31,831 bases of DNA, taken from contig CAZEAC010000048.1 in assembly GCA_964510065.1 (NCBI GenBank), positions 1 to 31,831 on the forward strand. Direction: 5' to 3'. The translations under genes were made by a program, and so were the position numbers. This DNA is from CAZEAC01 sp964510065 (GTDB lineage Bacteria; Bdellovibrionota_C; UBA2361; CAIXSY01). The stretch's first letter is position 1. Each line of letters starts with the position of its first letter. This document shows positions 30,904-31,831 of this stretch, piece after piece. Below the pieces are notes generated by a model, which was not told the DNA's origin, searched no databases, and was given only the letters and a program-made list of their open reading frames with translations.

Positions 30904-31831
30904 ATGGAAAAATCGAAACTTGCAAAGCTCTCCTCGCAGCTTAAAAAGCTAATCGTTCAAGAAAGCGGCGGCGGCATTTCAGCACCCGGCACGCTCAGTG
31001 AATTCGTGCAAAAAAGCACCGCGCCAGTGAGCGCCTTTGCCCAGCGTACACTCAATCACTGCAACGGTGGCGCAACGCTGCAGGCAGCACTTTGGTTAAA
31101 AGATCACCTCGACAAAGGCGGAAAACTCGTCGTGACAATTTCGGGAGCGCTCTCCTCGTTTCAGGTTGGCGTGATGCTCGCCGAGCTTATCCGCCAAGAT
31201 AAGGTGCACCTCGTCTCCGCAACTGCTGCCAATCATGAGGAGTCGTATTACCGCTTTGTCGCGCATTCGCACTATGCGTATATCCCGCGCTACACCGAAC
31301 TGACACCCGAACAGGAGGCCGAGCTTCGCGATGCCGGACTTCGACGTATAACGGACACCTTTCTTCCAGAAGAAGAAAGTGTGCGAATTATGGAGCCACA
31401 TTTAGTGCAGATGTGGCAAAAGGCCCAGAAAGCTGGCGAACGTTACTTTCCGCACCAGTATTTCCAAAGGCTCTTTGCTGATGACCTCATTAAACCGGAC
31501 AAAGGTGTTAATGAAAACGACTGCTGGGTATACGCAGCATATAAGAAAGATATTCCGATAATTATCCCCGGCTTTGAAGACTCAACTATGGGCAATATCT
31601 TTGCGAGCTATACCTATAGTGGCAAATACCGCAAAGACAAGTCAGTTGTCATCGATGCTTCTATTATGAAGGGCGGGCTTGAGTATTTCACCTATCTCTA
31701 TGATTGGTATATGGAGACCGCGAAGAGCTCCCCGGTTGCATTCTTGCAGCTTGGTGGTGGTATCGCTGCCGACTTCCCGATCTGTGTTGTGCCGTCTTTG
31801 AAACATGATCTGCAGTTACATAATAAAGTTC
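30904..31831 (+). CDS. Deoxyhypusine-synthase-like protein (3' end outside window)
   Basis: The frame runs from ATG 30904 off the right edge, giving 309 visible residues. Homology to deoxyhypusine synthase is seen in GGATLQAALWLKDHL, KLVVTISGALSSFQVGVMLAELI (NAD-binding fold), SATAANHEESYYRF, DIPIIIPGFEDSTMGNI and FLQLGGGIAADF. Canonical enzymes have GGGVVKHHI here, with the catalytic His; this protein reads GGGIAADFPICVVPSLKHD, the pattern of the bacterial DHS-like branch. Bacteria lack the eIF5A substrate, so such proteins more likely act in polyamine chemistry, for example homospermidine-type synthesis. The active-site lysine region (WGK in eukaryotic enzymes) lies beyond the window. The gene is divergent from the ATP-grasp operon. 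Confidence 0.88.
   Translation, partial: MEKSKLAKLSSQLKKLIVQESGGGISAPGTLSEFVQKSTAPVSAFAQRTLNHCNGGATLQAALWLKDHLDKGGKLVVTISGALSSFQVGVMLAELIRQDKVHLVSATAANHEESYYRFVAHSHYAYIPRYTELTPEQEAELRDAGLRRITDTFLPEEESVRIMEPHLVQMWQKAQKAGERYFPHQYFQRLFADDLIKPDKGVNENDCWVYAAYKKDIPIIIPGFEDSTMGNIFASYTYSGKYRKDKSVVIDASIMKGGLEYFTYLYDWYMETAKSSPVAFLQLGGGIAADFPICVVPSLKHDLQLHNKV

Overview
The window looks like chromosome from a Gram-negative (diderm) bacterium. It has many lipobox signal peptides, two outer-membrane beta-barrels (a DUF3570 protein and an OprO/P-like porin), DsbD/TlpA periplasmic thiol chemistry, a c-type cytochrome and a rhombosortase/GlyGly-CTERM pair. Base composition is close to balanced and genes are packed into short operons. 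With a deoxyhypusine-synthase-like protein, a DUF6502 protein and Bor-like lipoproteins, I would guess an uncultured proteobacterial or former-deltaproteobacterial lineage, at low confidence. No rRNA, tRNA, CRISPR array, transposase or phage module was seen.

Left part (1-8.7 kb): a minus-strand surface-polysaccharide type operon (GT4 glycosyltransferase, asparagine synthase, truncated second glycosyltransferase), a small lipoprotein, a ProX/YbaK-type editing deacylase, a 470-bp repeat-filled intergenic region, an MFS transporter, two further small lipoproteins and a stand-alone purM. Middle (8.7-16.3 kb): a VIT-VWA protein ending in a GlyGly-CTERM-like tail followed directly by a rhombosortase, an unknown helical protein, an RDD protein, an unknown secreted protein, an RluA-type pseudouridine synthase, two tandem Bor-like lipoproteins and a HAD hydrolase.

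The strongest candidate for an undescribed system is the minus-strand operon 21841 to 16362: cytochrome c lipoprotein, DsbD, TlpA-like thioredoxin, DUF4266 lipoprotein, DUF3570 beta-barrel, a membrane-anchored unknown and ApbE. The first four genes are joined by 4-bp ATGA overlaps and the others by gaps of 2-15 bp. The DUF3570 barrel carries two copies of the Dxx(S/T)GA(S/T) motif that ApbE enzymes flavinylate, 11 residues apart. This suggests a covalently flavinylated outer-membrane protein linked to thiol and heme redox chemistry.

Next to it (22.07-24.58 kb) is a compact regulatory module. A DUF6502 protein with an HTH-like region is divergently arranged with a secreted-protein gene, and both promoters carry the same palindrome (AGATGTGA-N5-TCACATCT) just downstream of the -10 box. 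This makes DUF6502 a candidate autorepressor.

Right part (24.6-31.8 kb): an OprO/P-like porin, a small two-helix membrane protein, a three-gene cassette with ATGA overlaps (ATP-grasp ligase, FemAB/GNAT transferase, ThDP-dependent enzyme), and a 3'-truncated deoxyhypusine-synthase-like gene with a leaderless-looking promoter. Several dispersed inverted or direct repeats occupy the intergenic regions.
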